This document shows, piece after piece, positions 13,252-27,100 of a DNA stretch of 64,000 bases. How positions within the stretch are numbered: position 1 is the stretch's first letter; each line of letters opens with the position of its first letter. The notes beneath the pieces are model-generated. The model saw nothing but the letters and a program-made list of their open reading frames with translations. It was not told the origin of the DNA and made no database searches. The translations under genes and the position numbers were made by a program. The stretch lies in contig CM022670.1 of NCBI GenBank assembly GCA_012295275.1, positions 30,874,438 through 30,938,437 of the forward strand, read 5' to 3'. The stretch is from Chrysomallon squamiferum. Lineage: Eukaryota > Mollusca > Gastropoda > Neomphalida > Peltospiridae.

Positions 13252-15080
13252 AACAATCCTTAAATGTTTTACTGAAAAGAAAGAATCATTTATCTTAAAT
13301 ATTATTATTAGTCATGAACATAAATAACACAGACATACACTAAAATTGCTAGTTCATGAATGTACATTATGGAGTTAGGATATATTATTATTTCATACAT
13401 ACTTCTAACTGACACATACGGTTTTCCTTATCACAAATTATTATTTGACAGTATTTAACAATCCTGAACATTTTATCTTGACTGTCTTTAGTCCTTAAAT
13501 TATGGAATCAAGATAATAATCCCATTACTGGTCTGATCCTGTTTCTACTGTATCAGCTTATAAGAAAAAAAAACCCACTATTTTCTCCATATTTACAATA
13601 AAAATAAAATATTATTTTCTTTTCTTTGTAATAACAACAACAAAGGTAATAATAATAATAATAACAATATAATGTTAACTACAAAAACCATGAAAATACT
13701 ATTAGTAATGATAAGAGAAACAGTAATACTAATGATGATGTCATAAAATAACAAATAATCAATCCAAAAAAAAAAGAGTATTTATTTAAGAAATTGTTAT
13801 TTAATTATCTTCTTTGCTTCTGTATATTTCAGCACACAAATATACAACAAATATTTACTATTTACTAATTAACTAAATGTAGTTAGTCAGAAATGTTTAA
13901 TCCTATGAACAAGACAACAATATTTTCTAAATATTTTGATATTTTATTAAAGTCTGAATATGATCTTCTAATAATATTTCTGTTAGTTAAGATAATTATT
14001 CATATTTCAATGATAGACAGGAAGTGCATGTGTACCAAATCATTAATATACATGAGGATAACAGAACAAAGAAAACAAACTTTCATATGTATATCATGTT
14101 AAATATGTTGCTGATTATATAATTAATTGTGTGTTCAAAAATAATCTATACCATGAAAGGAAAATTACTTCTGTAGTTATAAGAAATTATTTATAACCAG
14201 AATTTTATTAATTTAAAATAATAATTATGCATCTGTAATTTTTAGTAATTTCATATATTTCTTCTATTTTTTCTGTTTTTTCAAAAAGATTTACTGACAC
14301 AAGATTTTAAAAATATTAAATATTGTAACATTTAAAGTAAAATATATTTTACAATAAAGAAAACTAGCAGATGCACACTGGATATATTTATTTTTAATCC
14401 ATGTATGACAATTTATAATTTAATGACATAAATAAATAAATAAATATCTAATTAAGAATTAAATTTTTCACACTATGTCAAAAAACAGAATACCGGACAC
14501 AGTATCTAAGATGTGTTCATGTTAAGAACAATGGGAACATTTTATTATTCCTATTTTCTTCATCTCAATATTTTCACCTGCCTGCCTAATACCATGTAAC
14601 TTGCACCTGTCAACACCTGTTAATCCAATAACTACATGATTGTAGCAAGTTTGGTTGCTGTGTAGCAGAGTTAATAATAAAGAAAACAATCAATGGATTT
14701 ATTTCCAGGACAAAGAAACTAATTTTATTGAATAGAAAAGAAAAGAAAGGTCAGATGCTCTAAGTTAGTGATATAACCAACCCACAGGATGAGATTAAGT
14801 CTGAGAAAGTGTGATATTTTAGTCACAATCATTTTATTTGTCTGTAGCAGCAGTTACTCTAATATGTCAGAAGAAAAGAGAGGCAGAAAAAAAAAGATTT
14901 TGTATGTAAAATATCAACCAGTGTGCATAATTTTGAAGAAAACAGAAATGAAAAAAAAAAGATTTATCTCTATAACATTAACTGATGTCATATTTAGTAT
15001 TAAATCTTTGTAGGATATTCATGTTCAGTATGTACACTACTGTATCAAATATAAAACTGGTAGAAAGAAAAACAAAGCTT

Positions 15081-15121
<41 letters not shown>

Positions 15122-18100
15122 ATAATAATAATATTAATAATAATAAAATACAAATATTAATGTTAATATAAAAATTTGGGTTGTAATTATCTAAAAACAA
15201 AGTTATTAACATAGTCCAACAAACATATTATATATTTTTATTTCAAGCTATCTATTTTTAATGAAGATAAATATGCTTTTTTATTCAAACAAATACATTT
15301 GTAAATTTCACTGCTGTTACATTTCTTAAAACTTCAATAGCTGTTAATGCTAGCATTATCCAACTAATACTAATCAATATGTAAACAAATTTACATTGAT
15401 AACTGAGTATTAATAAACCACATATAAAAAATTATTTAATGTAACTCTTCCTTCAGGATCTGAAATCACTTTTTGCTAAACAACGGTCAAACAAAAAACC
15501 CCAATAAAAACATAAATACAGCATTAATAGAAACAAAACATTAAAAACTATTATGATAATGTGTGTGTGTGTGCGCACGTGTGTCCAAGCAAAAACATAC
15601 AAATGTTGGTGGTCACAGAAATGCAACAGTAAAAAAATATTTTTTAACTTCATTCGAATATTTTGTACCTGAAAACAATTACATTACAAAGGAAAAATAT
15701 GATTTCAACTAAGATACTAAAAAGAAACAATATCCAAACAACATAAAATACTGGCTGTTACAGAAACAGAAAATTCAGAAAACTACCTTTAAATTCCATA
15801 TTATTATTGATGATTATATATGAAACAAACAAATTAATTTTATAGAGTGTAACATACCCTCAGATATTATATACTGTATTGTTTTAACACAGACATTCTG
15901 ACTGGTGTGAGGATTACTGGGTTCTAAATAATTTACTTCAAAGCCTCTGTCCATTTAAAGATTAAGAATCATCTGGAGAATAAACTGAATTCAGTATGGT
16001 GATTCCTCTCCAAGATAACTAACTATACATTTATATTTACAAGAATTTCTTAAGAAGAAAATTATTGTTTATATATAAAATGTTCCTATGAATTAAAAAC
16101 AGATAGAAGAGTGATATGAAAATAAGTTTCCTTCATAAAAATAGTTTAATAATCTCACATCTTTTAGAATTAATAATATGATAGGTACTGTATAATTTCT
16201 ATACTTATGTTAAAATACATTATATTCCATAACACAAATACACATGTAAATACAGAAACAAAGAATGCATATACAATTAGACATCAGAAAGGCAAAACTG
16301 AAAATAAAATTAAACATTTAAAACATACCCACAGCCTCACACATCAACACTCCACACACACACGCACGCACACACACACACACACACACTCTCACTCACA
16401 AATACACACATTTATACCACGACACAAAAGAAATTTCATCAGTTTGGAAACTAAATGTTGTGAGCAACATCAACTTGTGTGTAAATGTGAGTGGCCAATA
16501 AACGTGTACTGTGCTACTAACATTGACAAAACTCTGCTTGCCATTGATTTTGCTTGCCTGTTTGTTTGATGTCATGTCATCAATGAAGGTGCCAACAAGG
16601 TAGGGAGAGGACAGAGTTCTTTAGTGCAAATGTTTATGCAACCATTAAATTTCTTAGAAAAAGTCGCGTAAATTTAAATATTTGCATGTACCCTCTCTGA
16701 AACAAATTTTGTAAAAAAAACTTTAACAAATATAACTTACTGAAATTGTAACAAATTAAAACTAACTAACAACAAACAAAAGATATATGCTACAATTGAT
16801 TATTTAATTAAAAAGTAGACTATTGATAGCTAATCTTATCAATTCTGTTTAAATGACTGTTAATCCACCAGAAGATTTTAATAAAAAAAAAATTATTTTA
16901 TGCTTGAGGCAGATGTTCTTAATTATAACAAAACAGATTATTATTTGAATTCTCTTGAGATTCTTGAGTTGTCAACTAAAGAAAATAGACACCAAGAGCT
17001 AATTATTTATGGTAATTAACAATAAACAGCCAGAATAACTAAATTACAGATTAAGACTATAATCATCAAAAGTTAGATATTATCTATACCATGATGATGT
17101 TCATGGATTCCATAGAAAAAATATTAATTATATCAAATTTGTTACAAAAAATTAGATAGATAATGTAATGGACGACTGCTAATTTTCTAATATTTTCAAA
17201 TTATACCCTTTCTGAAGAAAAAAAAAGTTACTATCAATTCAATTATTAACTTGCAACATTTCATAAGAAAAATATAAATATGATAATACAAATGTGACAG
17301 GTACGTGTATTTCAGTACATATGTTTATGTCTCTCTGTGTTCTTTATTTTGTAAAAGGGCCTGGAATCAGTTCTGAAAGGTATCTTTTCTTAATGGTAGT
17401 TATGTTTCACCATCTTATTTGAACCTTTGTCTATTTATATGCATAACAAGTATTTCTGGTACCAGATCTATCCCTTTTCATTAGGTCAAACAAATTCACT
17501 ACATTAAGCACTCATCTCAAGGCAGTGTTAATTTTATTAATTTACTTTTTTTTTCAAATTATGAGGGCAACCCAGTTGAGAATAGAATGAACTTGGTAAT
17601 CTGAAACAGAATACAGATAATGGACTGAGTGCACTCATTAAATGGGGAAACAAAAGATAATCCATTAGTCTTTACCAGGAAGCAGAGATCATAAGCAGTC
17701 AGTGTCACTACAGTATTGATACGCTGCGAAAATATCTGACATTGAAAACATACTTCACTTCTCAAGCACAATATTTTGTTTAATAATGAATTCAAAACCT
17801 GCATTAGTCTATGACAAGAGCATCAAAAGACTTGGAACAGTTTTAATTAATGCACTCTAAGATTAATGATTTAGTAGGTTAGCATGGAAAAACAGTATTT
17901 TTTTTTTGTCCTGAAGTACAACAAAATGTGAAACTAAAACATCTATAAAATATTAATAATAACAGTAATAATAATAAATAAATAATCATGTACAACACAA
18001 TCTGAAACTAAAGCATCTATTAAAAAAATCCATAAACAATTGTCTAATCAAAAGAGTTCAGTCAATTTACAATATCCAATATTTATTTTTTAGTATTTTA

Positions 18101-21100
18101 ATTTCTGACAGCATTAATGATTAATATTTTATTGTCATTCATCATCATTCAGCGAAATTATTAACAGTGAAACAAAACACACACACACACAGAAGAATCT
18201 GCAAAGAAAAATCATTCATGCCTTTGGAAGTACAGTCTCAGAAGAAACTGAAGCCTTCAATTTCTGTGACAGGTTCACTTGCAGTATTGATTTTCCATAG
18301 CCATTGCCACGCATCCCAACTGAGATGATCTGTTGCAGGAATGATACTAAATGAACTCTAGCTGTATTGGTCTCGGTCTTTATTATTTCTTTTTCCCCAG
18401 ACCCTGCTGTTAGTACAATCAAACTCAAACTGAGAAACCTACTAAGGAATATCAAAATGTGGTCTCTGAATTCAGATGGCTGCTTGATAGAAGTTAATTT
18501 CAACTGTAATTGTTTAAATTAACACCAAGAGGGTAAGACAATTTTAGAATTCATTGTGATGTTACTGATAGTGTAAAAGTGAAATCTTTACCCCCCAAAA
18601 AAAGGTAATGAAGAAGACTAAATGAATGATCTGTTTAGATCTATGCTTGAGTAAAGAGGCCTATTTCAGAACTTTTATCTGATGCTTAATGAAGGTATAT
18701 GAAAATAGCAAAAAGAAGATGGAATAAAGAAATGTTTTTTGGGTGGATTTTTTTTTTATGATGCACTGCACACACTTTCAATCTATGTTATATATGGTAT
18801 CATATAAATCAGGGGTCAGCAACCCTTGGGATTTTAGTCTGGCCAGCCAATTGAATACTTGGACAACAATTATTACATTAGCATCCTTATTTTTTCTTTA
18901 AACCTCTAGACCAAAGAAGCCTTGCTTCTATCATCTTTTTTCAAGCTCAATATAGAACACAGAAGTGAGTGAGAGAGAGAGAGTTATTGGTGTGTTTGTG
19001 TGTGTTACATTTGATATTTTGGCCCTCATCCAAACAATGCATAGCTGTCTGGCCCCCTGATATAAATGGTTAAGGATGAAATGAATAAGGATGAAATGAA
19101 TAAAGCTGAGAGAAAACACACCCATGAAGGTGTACCTTTTGTTTTTCAAATTAGATAGACAGTGTGTTGTTACATCTAAGAAAAATAAACCCTTCTTGAT
19201 TTAAAACCAGAAATCAAATATAGGTATTTTTTTACAATGGTAACAGATTAAAAAAAAAAAATTATTGCCGAAAATTAGGAATTTATCATTCTTTTTATCT
19301 TAAGATCAATAAATGCTGTATAAATGTAGCAAATTTCTTTGCATTCACTTTATATTTTACATTATTGACAAACTTGACCTAGTACCTTTAGAGCAATTGT
19401 TATACATGTTACAAAAATCAAGAGGACTTACTGAAGAAAAATAAAATACAAATGATACGTTACTAAAGTCAAGAGGAAATACCATTATTTTGCATGATGC
19501 ATGGCCACATGTGCTATTAATAGAGAACAATAACATTTAATTAGCAAGTTAGATTTTCTAATAGGTACAAAGAGAAACATAAAAGGGTATCATTTGAAAG
19601 TGAATACATTGATTCAGTAATTTATATGAGAATGACACTGGATATATATTTCCCTTTTTGATCTTTTTATCTCTCTATTTTTTTAGGAAGACTTCATATA
19701 CCATAATTTAAACAACAGTCACAACGTTCAGTTTACTATGTTTGATACTGCTGGAAAGAAATATATAATTACCTAATGCATTATTTATGAACGGTTATCT
19801 AATACATTATTTAAATTATTTACAAATACACAAACACATGCACAACTATATATACTAAATAAACTATGCACACAAATAAATACACATTTTCATAAACATG
19901 ATCACATACATAAAGACATCTAGACATTATCTATTTCTGAAGTAAATGTTTAAATTAATTCTAATACAACATTACTGATTAAAGATCATTCATTCTGACC
20001 TGCCAATGGCCTCTCTCAAGACAATACTAAATGTCACCCATTAAAAACTTTCAAGATAAATACTGTATAATTTATAACTTCTTTTAAGTACTACTTTTGC
20101 AAATTCAGTCTCAGATAGGCTACTCAGATAGGCTATTCTTTAACCATTCCAAAAGTAATTACTGATACTGCTTCACTAATACTTTGTATACTTTTATAAT
20201 GAACCTTTGAACTATAAAGTAAAAATCAAATGGTCACAGACTAAAAACGCAGTTTGGTATATTTCCTTAATCCTTTTTAATGCTGACAAATTAAAAATAA
20301 GGTTTAAGTTTGGTCCACTTCAAATCATACACTGATACATGTTCAAAAAACATACATAGTCATATATACATACATTATTTTATACATAAATACATACATG
20401 TATACAATACATACATACAAACATATTACACATACCATAAATACTTAAATGAATAACAAAGTACCACTTTTTTGCACTAAAATGATCATTGTATGTGTGT
20501 ATCTGTGTGTATGCCTGTGTGTATGTGTGTGTCTTTAGTTCAGTATATGGAATGTTTACAAGTAATAAAGATTTTATCTTTTATCTTATCTTATGTTTGT
20601 GTACATAAAGAATTATTAGTTTACCTTAAGGTCATATGAGCAAGACAGACTGCCAAAGGCTACCCAGCCTTTAGCAACTGCAACAGCAAAAGTAACAACA
20701 AGTTGATAATTTATTCAGCATTCATTGCCACTACATAACATGAAATCATTGATTTTTTCTTTTGAGTGTTGAAAGACAGTGGTCTAATATCTGGAACATA
20801 TGTTCACATTTGTCAATACAAATTCTAACAAGAAATGCTAATTTCAACACGATTACAACTTGTATTGATCAAGAACTATGTTTTATTTTTAATATTTTTT
20901 ATAAACCTAATAATGCTAATTCTACAGTGAGGTTTAAACAGCTACTGAAAACATAAATGTCTGGTTTTCTTTCAAGATGGTCAATATGTGTCTTTCATGT
21001 GTTAAACTTAAACATCTATTGTGTGTTGTTCTACAATTTATCCTGGGATGTGTTACATAAAAGAAGAAATTTACCTCATTATATACAACAATTTTATTAT

Positions 21101-24100
21101 TATTATTATTATTGTTGTTATTATTATTATTATTATTATTATTTTTGTTTTCTTTGTTCATATTTTAATCATACAAATGGTGTGGTTGCTTCACAAGCAT
21201 AACATTGGAATATTTAGCTATTTTCAGGTCATGAAGCAACCTCACCATCTTACTGCTTATTAGAAACTGCTCATATTAAACTGTTCAGATTTATGTAGCT
21301 GGAGTTAAGTAAAGTCAGTTATAAATCATACAATGCTCTATCCAGTTAAATATTTTATTTTATTTCTTATTATTTTATTTTATTTTTTAATTATTTATTT
21401 ATTATTATTATTTTTTAATATAATTAACTTTTTTTTAGTTGGGTATTTTTCAGTCTTGTATGAGTACTTTTTCCCACTATTTCTTTGACTCACAGACCCA
21501 GTACCTCTTTATGTTGTTTTACTGCCCAATGATTTAAAGAATGAAACCTTTATGTCTTCACTTTATTTTGGTACAAGCTATTCATTTATATAAAAAATGC
21601 TACATACTTGTTTAAAGTATTAAGCACCTCTTCTGACACTTTGGTGAAGTGCTAGCTTAATGGAATCAATAATTATGTTCAGTATTTGTGGGACATTTTT
21701 AAATACTGATGATTTTAAGGCCTCTGTGTTTTTACATTTAATTCTAAAATATGCAGCTTTTCTCATGAACATTCACTTGGAATTTTAATCTTAAACTCAT
21801 TATTAACACGTTGTAAGAAAAAACAAGTTAAAATTATAAAAATATCCTGGCATTATGATCAGAATCTGTTTTCTGTTACAGCAAATAAATGTCATGGTTT
21901 ATACTTAATCTATTTTTATTAACAAAGAATTATTTATTTTTTATTGTTTAATTTTAAATTTTAATTTAAATGGAAAAATGAGAGAGAAGAAATATCAGAG
22001 AAATAAAAATACAGCAATAAAGAGACATGGCTTCTGGTTTTATGCATGAAAGTATGTACATGTCTGTGAATGCTGTTACAAGTATTCTTTCATGCAAATG
22101 GTTTACCTTCTGACCAATCAAAATGAACATTACACAGAATTTTCTAAAGTTTTCTTTGTTCGTTTTCTATTTCACTTATACTGTATAGGACAACATCTAC
22201 AGTTAGAAAAGAACCCATTATTTTTCTTTATCTTTTCTGTCTCTTTACTTTTTTCTATTTTTGTTCTCCTTGTTGCAGTTATAGGTATGGATGGACGTAA
22301 GTCACAAAGGTCATCTGCACAATATAGATGTACTGAATACTCCTGGAAGGTTAAACAAATTTTAATTTTAGAAATTCATTTCTGATATAAGGAAAAATAT
22401 TTTCAATCCATTTCTGTTACTATCAATTAACAATATTATTTTTGTTATATATATTTTTATTTCTGAACATTTAAAAAGGTGAAAGACACATTGATGGCTG
22501 TTGTTTTCATTAGTAACTGATGGGTGTATTTTACACTGATTTAATACAGATTGCCACAGATAAAGGAAATGGGTTTAGGCTATGTCTCAAGTTAATGGAT
22601 GTTTCATGACCCAAACTGGACACAGTGATGTTTCATAATATATGGAACAACCAAGACCACCTGCAATCAAGCTCAGATCTGTGATATCTGATAGAAGCAT
22701 TGTTTGTAGGAAAACACCTTAGAACTGATGCTGTTGATTAATTATTCCAGTTTGATCAAAGAGATATCTTTGTAGCTGTCCATGCATGCTCTATTATGAT
22801 GATGTCTCAACACAGCATTAACAAATCTGAGATTTTGTTATTTAAAAAAAGTAATAAGAATAAAAAGTTGTTATAATGTACTGTTAAGAAAGAAAATGAA
22901 AAAAGTAAAGGAAAGAAAAAGAATGAATTGCAAATTCAACTCACTTCAAATATATCATGCTTTCATTGATAAGTACTGTAAGTGTAAAAAAAAGAAAACA
23001 AAAACAAAAAAGAAAAGGAAAATTGAATCCATGGTCTAAGTTTAAAAGTGAACTACCATACTACAACTATCACATTTATCCTTAATCTTCTGATCAGATA
23101 ACATACACCACTTAGGATAGATGTTCTTTAAATTCAGAACAACCCAGTAAGTCAGATTAGTGTGACAAAATTTAACATCATATTTCAAATGCTACCAACT
23201 AATCACAAACAGAAATTTGACAAATGCAAATAAACTGTACACTCTCTATATAACTGTCAGATGGTTCAATCCACACCTCATACAAAACTTAGTACTGCTT
23301 TATGCTATTTAGTTTATGTAGTCAGGCAACCTTTCTTTAAACATAATTCAGAGTAACAAATCCTAATGTACTCAAAACAGTTGATTAAAATTCAATAACA
23401 ATATTAAATGACAATAATTACATTTTTAACTAGTCTTACATTATTAATTATGGAGCAAATTGTTTTAATCATGACCTGGTAAAAACATAATAATTTAAAT
23501 ATACTTTAAATTAGCAGTTAGTAAAGGATTTCTAAATAAGAAAAATTGTGCCAAAAAAAGTATTTTTTTTATTACCAACAATGTTTATTTATATTAAGTG
23601 AAACATTCTGCTGAAATAACACAATGCTCAGGGGTCATTCCGTGTCAAATCACCCCAAAAAAAAGAAGAAATTTAAACCCGACCGTCTCAGATTTTTATG
23701 AAACTTGGTATACTTGTTGACTGGGATCCCACAGCACCAAATCTGAAATATTAGCCCAATCAGACCAGTGGTGTGGGAGATACGGCCCACGGAATTTTGA
23801 GATTTTTGCCAAAAATGGGTGTGACCACCAACCTTAGAACCCTCATATCTCAGGAACTACTGGGCCAATCTTCATAAAATTGGTATTGTTAGAAAGGCAA
23901 AATGACAAGGATACCAAATCTGCCATTTTTGTTTAGTTTGGAAAATATTGGAGTACCTTGACCGTTTAACCTTTGCTATGACCTTGAAATTGACCATGTG
24001 GATCACGTGATCTTGAGATGACCTTTATTGAAATTTAATCTCCCACATGTTAACTAAAACATATAAAAGTTTCCTGGGTGTAATATTTTTTGTTTAGCCA

Positions 24101-27100
24101 CAATATAGATTTAAAAACTAAAAACTCATCTTTGGAGTTAAAACCCACCTGACGTGTCTGAAGGAATGCCTGAAGGATATGAAAAGATGCCAGATGGCAT
24201 GACATGTTCTACACAATCAGGCTCAAAGGGTTAACAGGAAGTGATGCTTCAGGCAGGTCAGGAACTCCTTTAGATTCCCTGGTGCAATCCCCATTGAGCA
24301 CATGGCAATTAGAAGTTTAAGACAAAGAACTTTCTTCATCTGCATTTCTTTGACAATCTGAAGCTTTTTAAGTTGGACACAATGTCAGATGTTGATATAT
24401 AAACAATATTGTTATGACCTTGAAATTGACCGTGTGGATCACGTGATCTTGAGATGTCCTTTATTGAAATTTAATCTCCCACATGTTAACTAAAACATAT
24501 AAAAGTTTCCTGGGTGTAATATTTTTTGTTTAGCCACAATATAGATTTAAAAAATGCACATACATGAAAATAACACCTTTTCAGCCATTAACATCTGATT
24601 AACTAAAACCTGAATGATCAATTCTGGATGCTAAGAATCACCATCTCTCTTGATCATCGAGTAAGACATTGTAGGCCTACATGTATGCATAAAGTTCACA
24701 TATAAAAGTTTCCTGGGTATAATATTTTTTGTTCAGCCATAATAGAGATTTAAAAAAATGCATACCTGCATGGATGATTGATACAATTCATTACAATGTA
24801 CATTTTCTCTGAGACTAAAAACTCATCTTTGGAGTTAAAACCCACCTGACGTGTCTGAAGGAATGCCTGAAGGATATGAAAAGATGCCAGATGGCATGAC
24901 ATGTTCTACACAATCAGGCTCAAAGGGTTAACAGGAAGTGATGCTTCAGGCAGGTCAGGAACTCCTTTAGATTCCCTGGTGCAATCCCCATTGAGCACAT
25001 GGCAATTAGAAGTTTAAGACAAAGAACTTTCTTCATCTGCATTTCTTTGACAATCTGAAGCTTTTTAAGTTGGACACAATGTCAGATGTTGATATATAAA
25101 CTTGTTTTTGTCACATATCTCCTTCTTTGACCACAATGCTTGATCAGCTCAAACTGACTGTGTGATAATAGAGCTGTTTTGATAAGACATCACTTAATAG
25201 GTAATTGTCAAGATTAAATGACCAATGGTACAAAAGAACAATCCACTGAAGAGTAATTTCTTGCTTGTTCTTCTGACCTGTACATTTGTCCATTAAAAAT
25301 GTATTTGTTGTACTATTTATTATTTATATAAAGGATGTATCATATCCTCCTTTTTTCTTCTTTTTTTTGATGAATATGTGATTAAGTTTATCACAATTAT
25401 TTTTGATACTACTTTACTTTATTTTATTTTATTTGTTTTATGATTTTATTTTTTTCCAATCAGTTTCAACTTTAAATACTGATTTAGAATTTCTAATGAA
25501 TAAATAATATTATTCCTAACACTGTTTTAAAATCATGTTTTTCTTCTATTTTTACTCCAAGACAACCTTATTGTAGATATGAATAAACTAAATAAACAAG
25601 ATCACTGCATGTAACTACATAATTTATTGCAATCTACTATGGTTGTTGTGTCTTTTATTCACGAAACAATGATGTATGTTTAACACCTTAAACAAAGCTA
25701 CATGAAGTACTTTGCATATAATACAACCAAAACAAAACAAAAATAAAACAATAATAATAAAACAAATTTGCTTATCATATCATAGTTATTAAACTCATCT
25801 AAAATCCTGCACTTAGTATCTTCAGGCTGAAATAAATCGGTTTTATTTTTTTGTTCTAAAAGTATATAATATTTTTATATTTCAAGAGAACAAAGTCTTG
25901 ATAGTGTTCTCATTTCTTTAATAAATCAGAGAATTTTTTTTTTTTTTTTCTTCTAGAAATCAATATATACCATGGATCATTAAAATCTAAACAGGACATG
26001 CCAGCTAAATGCAGAACACACCAACAAAATCATTATTCTGCTTCAAAGTACAAGTATTTTTAACAAGTTCTACTGACTGAAAGAGAGAAGGATAAAAAGG
26101 ACTATTTCCTAATCTGAAGCTGTGAATGAATTTGCAATAAGTAAGAATTAATTGGTTTATTGATAGCCCAAATTTCAGGACAAGAAATAAAATCAATGAT
26201 CTTTTCTTAAAAAAAACAAATTCATACACTGAAGTGAAAAGGACTATAAATGTGTAAATATAAAATAAAATCTTTGATTATATTAGTGGTACAATTCATT
26301 TTATTTTTGCAGAATACTGTCATAAAATAAAATAAATAAGATACAAGAAGAGTTTAGCTTGTTGGATGGGTACTTGATGTCCTTCTTATAGATTACAGAA
26401 ATGTTCCACCTTTAGCTTTTTTCCTATTCCAGCCAACTGAGATATTTCAAAAGTCACTGCATTTCTGTATAAGGAATGTCTGTAATATTACCAGACATCT
26501 ACTGTTTTAATTAAATATTTTTCACATATATTTTACAAGAACAAAGTAATAAGAATTTCATACTTAATTGCTGAAAGTTAGTTTAGAAAAGGTATTCTAT
26601 AACAGAAGTTAAAACCAGAATGCTAATATATACTTACATCCTTATGTTATCAGTTTATTTTTAAGACATGCATTATTTTCACTCATTTCCTTTATTATAA
26701 ATTATACAATACATGTCTGTCATTATTTTTCTTTTCTTTTTTTAAAATATAAAACAAAATATAAACAATAAAAAGAAAATGTATATATATATTATATTAA
26801 AATGGTATGTTCCCCAAAACACCAATTAGTAAGGCTGAGCAATAAACTGTCCAGTTAAGATGTGTTATAATCTCATTGCCAGTTTTGGGAATGCCAGAAT
26901 CAGGAAATTTCAAAAAAACCCAACAAAAAAACAAATACAAATTATAAGACCAAATCCTAGGTATTTCTTGTAAGAACTACATCTACTAGTAAAATGTTTG
27001 TCACATCAAACTCAAGAGCTCTAAGCATCTTAAAGGTTTTGATTCACTAACCACAGTAAATTATTAACACAAGTAGTAATAAAACGTAGTGCTACAGAAG

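Larger units (their letters stand above)
23631..25101 (+). mobile_element. Composite repeat element block with internal duplications
   Basis: It begins with GGGGTCATTCCGTGTCAAAT, a sharp edge shared (inverted) with 39978. After about 340 bp come unit A (about 23976-24116, landmark GATCACGTGATCTTGAGATG), unit B (24117-24404), unit A' (about 24412-24553), unrelated sequence, a partial A'' (about 24699-24757), and B' (24814-25101). A and A' differ at about three bases; B and B' look identical over 288 bp. The base composition is less AT-rich than the surroundings. It has the look of an interspersed element of several hundred bp to 1.5 kb rearranged by local duplication and deletion. No intact transposase is visible; class unassigned. 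Confidence 0.75.

Noticed and set aside
16207-16569. 120-codon plus-strand frame with His/Thr run
   Set aside because: The length comes from a CA microsatellite; flanking residues show no domain.
20934-21263. Frames with poly-Asn, poly-Tyr or poly-Ile on both strands
   Set aside because: Produced by the ATT microsatellite at 21094-21144.
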